A stretch of 46,983 nt of DNA. It comes from Pandoraea sp. (GTDB taxonomy: Bacteria > Pseudomonadota > Gammaproteobacteria > Burkholderiales > Burkholderiaceae). Positions within the stretch are counted from its first letter, which is position 1. Each line of letters opens with the position of its first letter. The notes beneath the pieces were generated by a model, which was not told the origin of the DNA, searched no databases, and worked only from the letters and a program-made list of their open reading frames with translations. Positions 25,393 to 34,984 of the stretch are shown one piece after another. The stretch lies in the NCBI GenBank assembly GCA_031291335.1, contig JARLJF010000084.1, forward strand, positions 1 to 46,983, read 5' to 3'. Position numbers and translations under genes: made by a program.

Positions 25393-26673
25393 ATGACATT
25401 GCCCGCTGCTGCCAATCCGATTGACAACCCGCGTCCCCGCGTTCGCCTGCTCGGGCTCGCCATTTCTGCACGCGCTTTTGAGATTCGCGATTTCCTGAGC
25501 CGAAGCGTAGTCACCTTCGACTGGGTCGAGTTGGATGAGGCGGAGGCGCGTCGCATTCCCGGCATCCGGGGGCTGGACGATCCGGGGCTGCCGGTGTGTG
25601 AGTTTCCCGATGGCACCCGGTTGTTCAATCCCAGCGTCGCGGACGTTGCCCGCCGGCTGGGATGGGTGGAAAAGCCCCGGCGCAAGGCGTATGACGTGTC
25701 TATCTACGGTGCCGGCCCGGCCGGGTTGAGTGCGGCGGTGTATGCCGCGTCGGAAGGGTTGAGCACGGTGCTGGTCGAGCGCGATGCGGTCGGCGGGCAG
25801 GCTGGCAACTCTTCGTTGATCGAGAACTACTTGGGGTTTCCGCAGGGCATCAGCGGCGGCGAACTTGCCGAGCGCGCGCGCCAGCAGGCGATGCGCTTCG
25901 GCGCAGAAATTCTCCGGCTGCGCGAGGGGGTGTATGCCGTGTTCGCCGAGCGTGGTATTCATGTCGATCTGGCCGATGGCACACAGCTTTGCGCAAGCAC
26001 CAACATCTGCGCGACCGGTATCGAGTGGCGGCGCCTTGGCCTGCCGGACGAAACACGGTTGCAGGGGCTCGGGCTCTTCTATGGCGCAGGTGCCAGCGAA
26101 GCCCCGATGTGCACCGGTGAGATAGTGTATGTGGTCGGAGGCGGAAATTCGGCAGGGCAGGCTGCCATGCATCTGGCGGCCTATGCCCGCGAAGTTGTCA
26201 TCCTGGTGCGCGGCGCACGCTTGGCCGACACGCTGTCCGACTACCTGATCCAGAAGATTCAGGGCACGTCCAACATTCGGGTGGTCACGGGCTGCGAAGT
26301 GAGTGCGTTGCATGGCGATGCCTTTTTGGAGGCGATCACGGTGCGCGAGCGCGAGAATGGCGCTCAGCAGGTGTTAGCGACGCATCACTTGTTTGTCTGT
26401 ATCGGCGGTCTGCCCAATACCGATTGGGCACGCGATACCGCGATTACGCGCGATGGTTCCGGGTATCTTGTCACCGGACCGGATCTCACGCCGACGATGT
26501 TGGCGGCATCGGGCTGGCCGCTCGCGCGTGCACCGTTTCCGTTGGAAACGAGCGTGCCCGGTTCGTTCGCCGTGGGCGACGTGCGGCATGGCTCGATGAA
26601 GCGGGTCGCGTCCGCGGTGGGCGAAGGCGCAATGGCAGTCGCGTTTATCCATCAGCATCTCGCAACCTTTTGA
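25393..26673 (+). CDS. Thioredoxin-reductase-like flavoprotein lacking the CxxC
   Basis: A 426-residue FAD/NAD(P)-binding oxidoreductase. Residues 1-95 form an N-terminal thioredoxin/glutaredoxin-like domain (FEIRDFLSRSVVTFDWVEL) without a CxxC. The FAD domain starts DVSIYGAGPAGLSAAVYA (GAGPAG 106-111), then GGQAGNSSLIENYLGFP, and the NADPH domain has VVGGGNSAGQAA (249-254). In thioredoxin reductases the redox CxxC lies just before this segment; here the place reads YGAGASEAPMCTGE and keeps only one cysteine (C240). The C terminus has the FAD motif SFAVGDVRHGSMKRVASAVGEGAMA. It should oxidise NAD(P)H, but the usual thioredoxin reduction is unlikely. It lies 12 bp before the UBP-finger gene. 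Confidence 0.9.
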   Translation: MTLPAAANPIDNPRPRVRLLGLAISARAFEIRDFLSRSVVTFDWVELDEAEARRIPGIRGLDDPGLPVCEFPDGTRLFNPSVADVARRLGWVEKPRRKAYDVSIYGAGPAGLSAAVYAASEGLSTVLVERDAVGGQAGNSSLIENYLGFPQGISGGELAERARQQAMRFGAEILRLREGVYAVFAERGIHVDLADGTQLCASTNICATGIEWRRLGLPDETRLQGLGLFYGAGASEAPMCTGEIVYVVGGGNSAGQAAMHLAAYAREVVILVRGARLADTLSDYLIQKIQGTSNIRVVTGCEVSALHGDAFLEAITVRERENGAQQVLATHHLFVCIGGLPNTDWARDTAITRDGSGYLVTGPDLTPTMLAASGWPLARAPFPLETSVPGSFAVGDVRHGSMKRVASAVGEGAMAVAFIHQHLATF

Positions 26674-26685
26674 GGAGAGATCGCC

Positions 26686-26994
26686 ATGTCCAAAAGTTGC
26701 ACGCATACCGACGGCATTCAACACGTTACGCCCAGCGCACTCGGCTGCGAGGAGTGTCTGAAATCCGGCAGCCGCTGGGTGCATTTGCGGCTGTGCCGCA
26801 CCTGCGGCCACGTAGGGTGCTGCGACGACTCGCCCAATCGCCACGCCAACGCGCACTTCCACGAAACCGGTCATCCGATCATCGAGGGCTACGACCCGCC
26901 AGAAGGTTGGGGCTGGTGTTATGTCGATCGCGTCATGTTGGATTTGGGCGACGATACGACGCCCCAAAATGGGCCGATTCCACGCTACGTCTAA
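26686..26994 (+). CDS. UBP-type zinc finger protein
   Basis: A 102-residue protein that is essentially one ZnF-UBP domain, the fold that in eukaryotic deubiquitinases binds the free C terminus of ubiquitin. Candidate zinc ligands are present in order: C5-x-H7, C21-x2-C24, C37-x2-C40, C45/C46, H53, H57, H63, with the core LRLCRTCGHVGCCDDSPNRHA. Bacteria have no ubiquitin system here, so the bacterial domain must have another ligand. It lies directly after the CxxC-less flavoprotein with AGGAG before the ATG; the tight spacing suggests a joint role. Confidence 0.92.
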   Translation: MSKSCTHTDGIQHVTPSALGCEECLKSGSRWVHLRLCRTCGHVGCCDDSPNRHANAHFHETGHPIIEGYDPPEGWGWCYVDRVMLDLGDDTTPQNGPIPRYV

Positions 26995-27016
26995 ATAGCA
27001 ATTCGAAGAGGATCTT

Positions 27017-27661
27017 ATGCCTCAAGCTGAAACCAGGGCATCCGACGATTCCATGGATCCGCGCGATCCCTCGCTGCGCAGCGCCTCGCTGGGCGATCTG
27101 TCGGCCCGCAGTTTGCCGCGCCCAGAGAGCGTGACGGCCGTCATCGAGCATCATGTGCGACCGGAGGCTGTGGCCGCGTACGAGGAATGGCTCAAGCGGA
27201 TTGTGCCGATCGCAGAACGATTCCCCGGCCACCGCGGTGTGCACGTCATTCGTCCCGTATCGGGCTCGACGGTCTACACCGTGACGTTGCGTTTCGACTC
27301 GCTGGCGCATGCGGAGGATTGGTTTCAGTCGGACGCGCGGCAAACGTTGCTAAGCGAAGTGATGCCTTTTCTGGCGAGTGACGAGCGACGTCAGACAGTG
27401 ACCGGGCTCGAGTTCTGGTTTCACCCGGCACCGGGGCAAAAGCCTGCCAAGCGCTACAAGCAGTTTCTGTTGACGCTATCGGTGATCTTTCCGCTCACGG
27501 TGGTCGTGCCGCTTCCCGTGCATTGGCTGGCGCCGAGCCTGCCTTGGCTGACCAATACGATTTTCGCCAAACTCGTGGTCGCCGCCATCATCGTCGGGTT
27601 GATGACCTATGTCATCATGCCGCGTGTGACGCGTCTCGCGTCGCGATGGCTGTATGAATGA
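27017..27661 (+). CDS. Antibiotic-biosynthesis-monooxygenase domain protein with membrane anchor
   Basis: A 214-residue protein. After a 40-residue disordered N terminus there is one ABM ferredoxin-like domain (VTAVIEHHVRPEAVAAYEEWLKRIVP to LEFWFHP). The last 70 residues contain two membrane helices (FLLTLSVIFPLTVVVPLPVHWL and LVVAAIIVGLMTYVIMP). This fusion is a known COG3224-like form. ABM domains often act as quinol or small-molecule oxygenases without cofactors, or bind haem. Last gene of the LysR-linked operon. Confidence 0.88.
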   Translation: MPQAETRASDDSMDPRDPSLRSASLGDLSARSLPRPESVTAVIEHHVRPEAVAAYEEWLKRIVPIAERFPGHRGVHVIRPVSGSTVYTVTLRFDSLAHAEDWFQSDARQTLLSEVMPFLASDERRQTVTGLEFWFHPAPGQKPAKRYKQFLLTLSVIFPLTVVVPLPVHWLAPSLPWLTNTIFAKLVVAAIIVGLMTYVIMPRVTRLASRWLYE

Positions 27662-27727
27662 CGCGAGGGGTGCCTCGGGAGAGGAGACGTTTTGAATCAC
27701 TACGCTTCTCGTTGATGCCCCTCGCGT
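27661..27727. repeat. Inverted repeat between convergent genes
   Basis: Arms ACGCGAGGGG (27661-27670) and CCCCTCGCGT (27718-27727) pair perfectly across a 47-nt loop, between the ends of the ABM gene and the convergent semialdehyde dehydrogenase gene. It may act as a bidirectional terminator, but no T-run follows either arm. Confidence 0.4.
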
Positions 27728-27746
27728 GTCATACATCGCGCGGATA

Positions 27747-29321
27747 TTACGCTTGCTTCAGTGCACCGTCGACCAGACGCCACAAACCGAGCGGATTGTC
27801 CTGACGCAACGCATCCGGCAGCAGCGCGTCGGGCAGGTCCTGATAGCACACGGGGCGCAGGAACCGGTCGATGGCGGTCGCGCCCACCGACGTGAACATC
27901 GCGTTCGACGTGGCCGGGAAGGGGCCACCGTGCACCATCGCATGACACACCTCGACGCCGGTCGGGAAACCGTTGGCGAGGATGCGGCCGGCGCGACGTT
28001 CCAGACTCGGCAGCAAACGGCGCGCCGTCGCGGTGTCGCCCGCGTCGAGTTGCAGCGTGGCCGTTAGCTGGCCTTCCAGATGCTCGGTAATCGCGATCAT
28101 CTCGTCGACCGTATCGCAGGCAATCACGACCGATGCGGGGCCGAAGACTTCGTCATGCAGCGCCGGTGTGGCGAGGAATTCGGCCGCCGTCGTGCGGAAG
28201 AGGGCGGCTTGTCCCTGACATCCGCTACCCGCCTGACCTCGCGCGAGCACCGACACGTTTGGCTCGTCTGCCAGTCGTGCCACGCCCTTGTCGTAGGCCT
28301 GATGAATGCCCGACGTCAGCATCGTGCCAGCCGCCTTCGTAGTGAGCGCTTCGGTGGCCGTACGGCAGAAGCGTTCGAGTGCGTCGCCCGAGATGCCCAG
28401 CACCAGTCCCGGGTTCGTGCAGAACTGACCGACACCCATCGTGAGCGAATCGACGAAGCCCTTGGCAATCGCATCGCCGCGTGCGGCCAGCGCTTCAGGC
28501 AACAGATACACCGGGTTGATGCTGCTCATCTCGGCATAGACGGGAATCGGCACGGCCCGCGCCTGAGCGATGCGTTGCAGTGCGAGGCCGCCATTGCGTG
28601 AGCCGGTGAAGCCCACGGCAGCCATCGCCGGATGAGCGACCAGCGCTTCTCCCACGGCACGCTCGCCGACCAGCAGCGAGAACACCCCTTCGGGCAGGCC
28701 GAGCTTTTGCACCGCAGAACGCACAGCGCGTGCGACCAGTTCCGAGGTTCCCAAGTGCGCCGAGTGTGCCTTGACGATCACCGGGCAGCCCGCCGCGAAC
28801 GCCGACGCCGTGTCGCCGCCGGCCACCGAGAACGCCAGCGGGAAGTTGCTGGCTCCGAATACTGCCACGGGGCCGAGGCCGATCTTCGTCAGACGCAAAT
28901 CGCTGCGCGGCAGCGGTTCGCGCGCCGGCTGGGCGGGATCGATCGTGGCGTCGAGGAAGTGGCCGTCACGCACCACGCGCGCAAACATCCGCAATTGCCC
29001 GACGGTGCGGCCTCGCTCGCCTTGCAAACGCGCCACAGGCAAGCCGGTTTCGGCATGGGCGCGCTCGATGAGGGCGTCGCCCAGATCGAGAATCGCCTGC
29101 GCCACGGCTTCGAGAAACTCGGCACGCTTGGCCAGCGGCAGGGCGCGGAACGGATCGAACGCGGCCGCCGCCAGTTCGCATGCGCGCTCGACGTCCTGCA
29201 CGGTGCCTGCACCGAACGCCGGTGTCAGCCGCTCGCCGCGCGACGGATCGAACGCCTCAAGCGTTCCCGCACTGCCGCGCACGTCGGCGCGGCCGATCAA
29301 CATCTCACCGGTGATCTGCAT
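27747..29321 (-). CDS. 2,5-dioxovalerate (2-oxoglutarate semialdehyde) dehydrogenase
   Basis: A 524-residue aldehyde dehydrogenase of the alpha-ketoglutaric-semialdehyde dehydrogenase group, which oxidises 2,5-dioxopentanoate to 2-oxoglutarate with NAD(P)+. Catalytic residues are E264 ([11 protein letters not shown]) and C301 (GQFCTNPGL); the nucleotide site shows [17 protein letters not shown] and GFTGSRNGG. The start [10 protein letters not shown] is typical of the group. It follows kdgD on the same strand with 11 bp between, giving the last two steps of hexarate breakdown in order. Confidence 0.93.
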   Translation of the reverse strand: MQITGEMLIGRADVRGSAGTLEAFDPSRGERLTPAFGAGTVQDVERACELAAAAFDPFRALPLAKRAEFLEAVAQAILDLGDALIERAHAETGLPVARLQGERGRTVGQLRMFARVVRDGHFLDATIDPAQPAREPLPRSDLRLTKIGLGPVAVFGASNFPLAFSVAGGDTASAFAAGCPVIVKAHSAHLGTSELVARAVRSAVQKLGLPEGVFSLLVGERAVGEALVAHPAMAAVGFTGSRNGGLALQRIAQARAVPIPVYAEMSSINPVYLLPEALAARGDAIAKGFVDSLTMGVGQFCTNPGLVLGISGDALERFCRTATEALTTKAAGTMLTSGIHQAYDKGVARLADEPNVSVLARGQAGSGCQGQAALFRTTAAEFLATPALHDEVFGPASVVIACDTVDEMIAITEHLEGQLTATLQLDAGDTATARRLLPSLERRAGRILANGFPTGVEVCHAMVHGGPFPATSNAMFTSVGATAIDRFLRPVCYQDLPDALLPDALRQDNPLGLWRLVDGALKQA

Positions 29322-29332
29322 GTGCGTTCTCC

Positions 29333-30244
29333 TTAGCCTTCCACTTTCTGGATCAGCGCGTTGAGCGCTTCGAGTTCATCCGGCAGCAAGTCGGTCAGCG
29401 GTGCGCGCACCGGACCGGCATCGTGCCCGACCAGCTTCGCGCCCGCCTTGACGATACTCACCGCGTAGCCGGCGCGCCGGTTGCGAATTTCCAGATACGG
29501 CAGGAAGAACGTGTCGAGCAGATGGCCCATCGTTTCCTGATCGTTCGCACACACGGCGTGATAGAACTTCATGGCCGTCTTCGGAATGAAGTTGAAGACC
29601 GCCGATGAGTACACCGGCACACCCAGTGCGCGGTAGGCTGCGGCATAGACCTCGGCCGTCGGCAGGCCGCCCAGATACGAGAAGCGGTCGCCCATACGGC
29701 GGCGAACCTGCACCATGCGCTCGATGTCGCCCACGCCATCCTTGAAGCCGATCAGGTTCGGGCACTTCTCGGCCAGACGTTCCAGTTGGTCGGCGCCCAG
29801 CTTCGAATTGGCGCGGTTGTAGACGATCACACCGACATTCACCGAACGGCAGACTTGCTCGACGTGAGCGGCAATGCCGTCCAGGCTCGCTTCCGTCAGG
29901 TAATGCGGCATGAGCAGCACGCCCTTGGCGCCAAGGCGCTCGGCTTCCTGAGCGTACTGGATCGCCAGACGCGTCGGGCCGCCCGCGCCGGCCAGAATCG
30001 GCACCTTGCCTGCGCAGGTGTCGACCGCGGTCTTAATTACGGCGCTGTAGTCCTGCGGCGTGAGCGAGAAGAATTCACCCGTGCCGCCCGCCGCGAAAAG
30101 CGCCGTCGCGCCGAACGGTGCCAGCCACTCCAGACGGGCTGCGTAGCCGCGTGCATTGAAGTCGCCATTGGCGTCGAAGTCGGTCACGGGGAAAGACAAC
30201 AAGCCGTCGGAGACGATCTGCTTGAGTTCTTGAGGTGCAGTCAT
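29333..30244 (-). CDS. kdgD: 5-dehydro-4-deoxyglucarate dehydratase
   Basis: A 303-residue class I aldolase-fold enzyme that dehydrates and decarboxylates 5-dehydro-4-deoxy-D-glucarate to 2,5-dioxopentanoate. The DHDPS/NAL-family residues are present: [10 protein letters not shown] (54-), Y142 in [11 protein letters not shown], and the Schiff-base Lys K168 in [11 protein letters not shown]. Length is normal for KdgD. It diverges from garD across 372 bp that contain a GTCAT-N3-type palindrome (30324-30336), and it is followed by the semialdehyde dehydrogenase. Confidence 0.95.
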   Translation of the reverse strand: MTAPQELKQIVSDGLLSFPVTDFDANGDFNARGYAARLEWLAPFGATALFAAGGTGEFFSLTPQDYSAVIKTAVDTCAGKVPILAGAGGPTRLAIQYAQEAERLGAKGVLLMPHYLTEASLDGIAAHVEQVCRSVNVGVIVYNRANSKLGADQLERLAEKCPNLIGFKDGVGDIERMVQVRRRMGDRFSYLGGLPTAEVYAAAYRALGVPVYSSAVFNFIPKTAMKFYHAVCANDQETMGHLLDTFFLPYLEIRNRRAGYAVSIVKAGAKLVGHDAGPVRAPLTDLLPDELEALNALIQKVEG

Positions 30245-30323
30245 TTCAAGAGTTCCTGTCGGCCGTAGGGCCGGATTCGATGTTGAAGAAGGCGCTCAAC
30301 CAGCGCTTGGCGCTGAGTTATAT

Positions 30324-30336
30324 GTCATCGTATAAC
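30324..30336. promoter_or_regulatory. GTCAT-N3-ATAAC palindrome between kdgD and garD
   Basis: GTCAT-CGT-ATAAC differs from the perfect sites at 13842 and 14031 in one base, and the dyad extends outward to a 17-bp ATGTCAT/ATAACAT form (30322-30338). It lies 80 bp upstream of kdgD. A weaker dyad (TATG...CATA) lies near 30466-30479. The rest of the 372-bp divergent region holds nothing else I can name. Confidence 0.6.
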
Positions 30337-30616
30337 ATGTGCCGAAGTCGGACAAGAGGGTGGCCGGTCGAATGGCAGTGGGATAAACCCGCAAAAGGGA
30401 TGTAAAGGGTTTGTCCCGATTTCGCGGAAGCCCCGCTGGTATGCCCATACCGGGGTCTCTAGATGTATGATGACGCATAAGTGACGGGTGGTTGAGCCAA
30501 CGTCAACGACAACCGTGGATGATCGAGACAATGGGCTGAGGATCGTGGCAAATCGCACGCATCAACAAGTGCGGACGCCGCATCTGATCGGCAAAGCCGG
30601 GGGAGGAGCGAGCAAT

Positions 30617-32236
30617 ATGGCATCGAACATGGGGTCCGATATGGCCCGCAAGGCGGCGGGCGAGCCGGAACATTCGGCGAAGGATGTGCCGCGCTATATC
30701 CGGATGCAGTCAGACGACAATGTCGCCATCGTCGTGAATGACGGCGGCTTGCCTGTGGGCAGCCGGTTCTCGGACGGGCTCACGCTCGTCGACGCCGTGC
30801 CGCAGGGACATAAGGTCGCGCTGACGGATCTGGCCGAGGGCGCTGCGGTGATCCGCTACGGCGTAGTGATCGGCTACGCGGCGCGCGCCTTGCCCGCCGG
30901 CAGTTGGGTGAACGAACGCAATCTGAACATGCCTGAGGCGCCGTCGCTGGATCGTCTGCCGATCAGTACCCGGGTTCCGGCAGCGCTGCCGCCGCTCGAC
31001 GGCTTTACGTTTCAGGGCTATCGCAACGCCGACGGGTCGGTGGGCACCCGCAACATCCTCGCCATTACGACCACGGTGCAGTGTGTCGCTGGCGTGGTCG
31101 AATTTGCCGTCAAGCGAATCAAGGAGACGTTGCTCGCGCAGTATCCGAATGTCGATGACGTGGTGGCGCTGGAGCATACCTATGGCTGTGGCGTCGCCAT
31201 CGACGCGCCCGACGCCGTTGTGCCGATCCGCACGTTGCGCAACATCGCCACGAACCCGAACTTCGGCGGCGAAGTGATGGTGGTGAGTCTCGGTTGCGAG
31301 AAGCTCCAGCCTGAGCGTCTCCTGCCGGCGGGCAGCATTCCCATTGGAAGCACCGATGCGCAGGGAAAGCCTGACACGGTTTGCCTGCAGGACGACGCGC
31401 ACGTCGGCTTCCTGTCGATGATCGATTCGATTCTGACGATGGCGCGTACGCATCTGGAGCGCCTCAACGCGCGACAGCGCGAGACGGTACCGGCATCCGA
31501 ATTGATTGTGGGGGTGCAGTGCGGGGGGAGCGACGCGTTTTCCGGCGTCACCGCCAACCCGGCCGTGGGCTTTGCAACGGATCTGCTCGTGCGTGCCGGG
31601 GCGACGGTCATGTTCTCCGAAGTCACCGAAGTGCGTGACGGGATCGATCAACTCACCTCACGCGCGGCGACGCCGGAGGTAGCGCAGGCGATGATCCGCG
31701 AGATGGCTTGGTACGACGCTTATCTCGAACGCGGACGCGTGGATCGCAGTGCCAACACGACGCCGGGCAACAAGCGCGGCGGGTTGTCGAATATCGTCGA
31801 AAAGGCGATGGGATCGATCGTGAAGTCAGGCACAGGTCCGATTCATGGCGTGGTCGCGCCCGGTGCCAAACTCGATCGCGCGCATCAGCGCGGGCTGATC
31901 TACGCGGCCACACCGGCAAGCGACTTCATCTGCGGCACGTTGCAACTCGCGGCGGGCATCAACCTGCACGTCTTCACGACCGGGCGGGGCACGCCGTACG
32001 GTCTGGCCGAGGTGCCCGTCATCAAGGTGGCGACGCGCTCCGATCTGGCACGCCGTTGGCACGATCTGATGGATGTCGATGCGGGACGTATTGCCACGGG
32101 CGACGCCACGATCGAAGACATCGGCTGGCAGCTCTTTCACCTGATGCTCGCTGTGGCGAGCGGTGAAAAGACCTGGGCCGAGCGCTGGGGGCTGCACAAC
32201 GCGCTGACGCTGTTCAACCCGGCGCCGGTGACCTGA
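30617..32236 (+). CDS. garD: Galactarate dehydratase
   Basis: A 539-residue enzyme of the UxaA family that dehydrates galactarate (meso-galactarate) to 5-dehydro-4-deoxy-D-glucarate. The N-terminal SAF domain (about residues 32-100, [18 protein letters not shown]) is followed by the UxaA catalytic body: [66 protein letters not shown]. The start at 30617 is chosen because GGGAGGAGCG lies 7-16 nt upstream and the protein then aligns with E. coli GarD (523 residues); the frame is open to 30488. Its product is the KdgD substrate. Confidence 0.93.
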   Translation: MASNMGSDMARKAAGEPEHSAKDVPRYIRMQSDDNVAIVVNDGGLPVGSRFSDGLTLVDAVPQGHKVALTDLAEGAAVIRYGVVIGYAARALPAGSWVNERNLNMPEAPSLDRLPISTRVPAALPPLDGFTFQGYRNADGSVGTRNILAITTTVQCVAGVVEFAVKRIKETLLAQYPNVDDVVALEHTYGCGVAIDAPDAVVPIRTLRNIATNPNFGGEVMVVSLGCEKLQPERLLPAGSIPIGSTDAQGKPDTVCLQDDAHVGFLSMIDSILTMARTHLERLNARQRETVPASELIVGVQCGGSDAFSGVTANPAVGFATDLLVRAGATVMFSEVTEVRDGIDQLTSRAATPEVAQAMIREMAWYDAYLERGRVDRSANTTPGNKRGGLSNIVEKAMGSIVKSGTGPIHGVVAPGAKLDRAHQRGLIYAATPASDFICGTLQLAAGINLHVFTTGRGTPYGLAEVPVIKVATRSDLARRWHDLMDVDAGRIATGDATIEDIGWQLFHLMLAVASGEKTWAERWGLHNALTLFNPAPVT

Positions 32237-32315
32237 TCCGGCGGCGGGTGGCCGGCGCGGTGCTGTCGCTGACTCAGTGGACTCAGCGGATTCAACTGAC
32301 TCAGCGGCGCCACGC

Positions 32316-32792
32316 TCAGAGTTCCGCTTGCGTTTGCGCCAGTCCGAATTCGAGCATGGCGGGGACGAAGCAATGGTTGAGCGTGTCGCGTCGTGAGAGC
32401 TTCGTGAGCACGTAGCGACGGAACGGCGTGAGCGTGGCCCAGTCGCCGACGTCGGGCGGCAGCAGGTCGGCCAGTTCGCATTGCTTGAGCAGTCCTGGCG
32501 GCAACGCGTTCGTGTCTTGCCAGGCCGTGGGGGCGGGATCGACGCTGCGCTCGACGGCCTGCCCGAGATGGTCACGGGCAATCTCATCGAGACGCCCTGC
32601 GAAATCCTCGTCACCTGGCACACAAGAGGCCAGCGTATCGCGCGCTTCTAGCGGCAGACGCTGCCAATCGGCCAGCGACAGATGCTGGCCGTTGCGATCC
32701 AGATTGAAGCGAATCGCCATCGTGATGAACGTCAGGTTCTCACAAGCTTCGATCTCGAAAACAAAGATGGGTAGACGCTGATAGAGATGCAT
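32316..32792 (-). CDS. Nitrate-reductase-associated protein family
   Basis: A 158-residue cytoplasmic protein of the nitrate-reductase-associated (NRAP) family: the conserved beginning IFVFEIEACENLTFITMAIRFNLDRNGQHLSLADWQRLP and the middle LLPPDVGDWATLTPFRRYVLTKLSRR are typical. The family was named for cyanobacterial genes beside nitrate reductase, but its activity is unknown. No nitrate assimilation gene is present here. The ATG at 32792 is chosen to start near the family N terminus; the frame is open to 32855. Confidence 0.75.
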   Translation of the reverse strand: MHLYQRLPIFVFEIEACENLTFITMAIRFNLDRNGQHLSLADWQRLPLEARDTLASCVPGDEDFAGRLDEIARDHLGQAVERSVDPAPTAWQDTNALPPGLLKQCELADLLPPDVGDWATLTPFRRYVLTKLSRRDTLNHCFVPAMLEFGLAQTQAEL

Positions 32793-32864
32793 GAGAGTCG
32801 CTCGCTGAAGCACTATCGGAAACATTGATGGTACTGCAAGTGAGCAGGCTCGCACGCGTTACCT

Positions 32865-34469
32865 CTAGTGGCCGGAGTATCGAAGTTGCGCGTTCGGCCC
32901 GACGGGCAGTTCCAGACCGAATACCCAGAGGCAGAAGAATGCCGTCCACGCGATGGTGAAGACGATCGCGTACGGCAACATCAGCGCGAGCAGTGTGCCC
33001 ACACCGGCATCGCGTTGATAGCGTGTCGCCACCGCGAGAATCAAGGCGAAGTAACTCAGCATCGGCGTGACGATGTTGGAGACCGAATCCCCGATCCGGT
33101 ACGCGGCCTGCACTACCTCGGGGGCATAGCCGAGCAGCATCATCATCGGCACGACGATGGGAGCCATGAGCGCCCATTGAGCCATACCGGAACTGATCAT
33201 CAGATTGACCGCGGCACAAAGCAGGATCAGTCCGATGAATAGCGCCGGACCATTGTCGGCAACGCCGCTGAGCCAGCCAGCGCCCTTGATCGCGAGAATG
33301 GTGCCCAGGCCGCTGCGTCCGAAAAGCGCGATGAACTGCGACGCAAAAAACACGAGAACAAGGTACTGGCCGAGCGTGCCCAATGTCTTCGACATGGCGG
33401 CGATCACGTCGCGGTCGTTGCGGTAAGTCCCCGTCATGACCCCGTAGAGCAGACCTGGCAGCGCGAAGAAGATCACGATGAACGCGACAATGCTGCCAAA
33501 CAGCGGAGCGCGGCTGCTGTATTCACCGGCCGCATCGCGAAGCGGGGAGTTCTCGGACCACGCCAGGGCGAACAGTGCAATGCCGCATGCCAGCATGCAG
33601 CCGAGCGCGGCCCACAATGCGCGCCGTTCAACGGGCGTGATGGCGTGGCGCGCGTCTACGTCAGGCGACAGTGCCTGAGCGTCGCCGTCTTGCGGCGACC
33701 AGGCACTCAGACGCGGCTCGATCACGCGTTCGGTGACCCATGTTGCGGCCAATGTGACGAGCACTGAACTCGCGGCCATGAAGTACCAGTTGGCAACGGC
33801 ACTGACGGTGTAATCCGGGGCGAGCAGTTGCGCCGCGCTTTGGGTAATGCCGCCAAGCAACGGGTCCGACGTGCTGAGCAGCAGATTCGCGCCGTAGCCA
33901 CCGGATACGCCCGCGAAAGCCGCCGACAGCCCCGCGAGCGGATGGCGGCCCATGGTGGCGAAGAGCATGGCCGCGAGCGGGAGCACGACCACGTAACCAA
34001 GATCCGACGCGACGTTCGAGATCACGGCGGCAAACACGATGGCCATCGTGATACAACGACGCGGCGCCGCCATGACCAGCGCTCTGAGGGCGATCGACAG
34101 CAGGCCGGAATGTTCGGCGATGGCAATGCCGAGGAGCGCGACGAGCACGGTACCCAGCGGCGCGTAGGACGTGAAGTTCGTGGTCACGGTGCTGGCCCAC
34201 CGCACGAGTTCGGTGCCGGTCAGCAAATTCGTGACAGTCATGACGTCGCCCGCATTGGCGGGGCGCGGGTCGGCTGCCGAAATGCCGAGCCACGCACTGA
34301 TCGACGACAGCGCGATGACCGCAACCATCATGAAGGCGAAGAGCGTGACCGGGTGCGGCAATGCGTTGCCGAGCCACTCGACCAGACCGAGGGCGCCGCG
34401 AAGGCGGGGTTTGGCGCGCGGCATGTCGGTGGTCGGCGCGTTGGCCGAGTGAGGAGGGGCGTCGGGCAT
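32865..34469 (-). CDS. AbgT-family transporter
   Basis: A 534-residue inner-membrane protein with about 11-13 hydrophobic segments. The N-terminal GLVEWLGNALPHPVTLFAFMM, the central DLGYVVVLPLAAMLFATMGRHPLAGLSAAFAGVSGG and the C-terminal VNLMISSGMAQWALMAPIVVPMMMLLGYAPE are AbgT signatures. AbgT imports p-aminobenzoyl-glutamate, while several family members export sulfonamides. Which applies here cannot be decided. It is not linked to abgA or abgB genes. Confidence 0.93.
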   Translation of the reverse strand: MPDAPPHSANAPTTDMPRAKPRLRGALGLVEWLGNALPHPVTLFAFMMVAVIALSSISAWLGISAADPRPANAGDVMTVTNLLTGTELVRWASTVTTNFTSYAPLGTVLVALLGIAIAEHSGLLSIALRALVMAAPRRCITMAIVFAAVISNVASDLGYVVVLPLAAMLFATMGRHPLAGLSAAFAGVSGGYGANLLLSTSDPLLGGITQSAAQLLAPDYTVSAVANWYFMAASSVLVTLAATWVTERVIEPRLSAWSPQDGDAQALSPDVDARHAITPVERRALWAALGCMLACGIALFALAWSENSPLRDAAGEYSSRAPLFGSIVAFIVIFFALPGLLYGVMTGTYRNDRDVIAAMSKTLGTLGQYLVLVFFASQFIALFGRSGLGTILAIKGAGWLSGVADNGPALFIGLILLCAAVNLMISSGMAQWALMAPIVVPMMMLLGYAPEVVQAAYRIGDSVSNIVTPMLSYFALILAVATRYQRDAGVGTLLALMLPYAIVFTIAWTAFFCLWVFGLELPVGPNAQLRYSGH

Positions 34470-34984
34470 ACGTTGCGTCTCCGCGTCTGGACTGGAAACG
34501 TTCTAGCGTAGGTGCGAAGTTGCCTGTTCACGCCCGACAAGGCACGTTTTTGGGGTAAGTCTTAGTTCGTTTTGAGCGGGCGACTGATGCCGAAAGGTCG
34601 GCACCCGGTCACGCCGATACGAGGGAAGCGTTTGGACGTGACCACTTACCTCGGGATCGATGCGCCAGGTTCTTGGGAATAATCTCAAATTTCCGCGTTT
34701 GAAAGGGGAAGCAAGCGTTTGCCGTTCACGATGGCAACCGTTGTCGAACCTTCGCCGTCTCCCGGGGAGCTACCGGTGGTTTTCGTCAAGCGGGCGCTGT
34801 GCTGAGGGCGCTATACGACAACGTTGTTTGCGCACTTCTAGAGTCTCCGCTCGTTTTCGACCCCGTGAGGGATTCCTAATGTAGACGTTTGACCCGCAGG
34901 CGTCTGCGCTCATGCCCGGCATGGCATGCGCGGCCTGTGCGGCAGTCTTTGCACCGCGCTATCCGTATTTCGAAAGGAGCCGAC
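34470..34984. other. Intergenic region, no gene recognised
   Basis: The 515 bp between the AbgT gene and the small-protein gene hold no convincing frame. A perfect 10-bp palindrome ACAACGTTGT (34817-34826) is the only notable element; a promoter for the downstream pair should lie here but I cannot place boxes with confidence. Confidence 0.5.
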
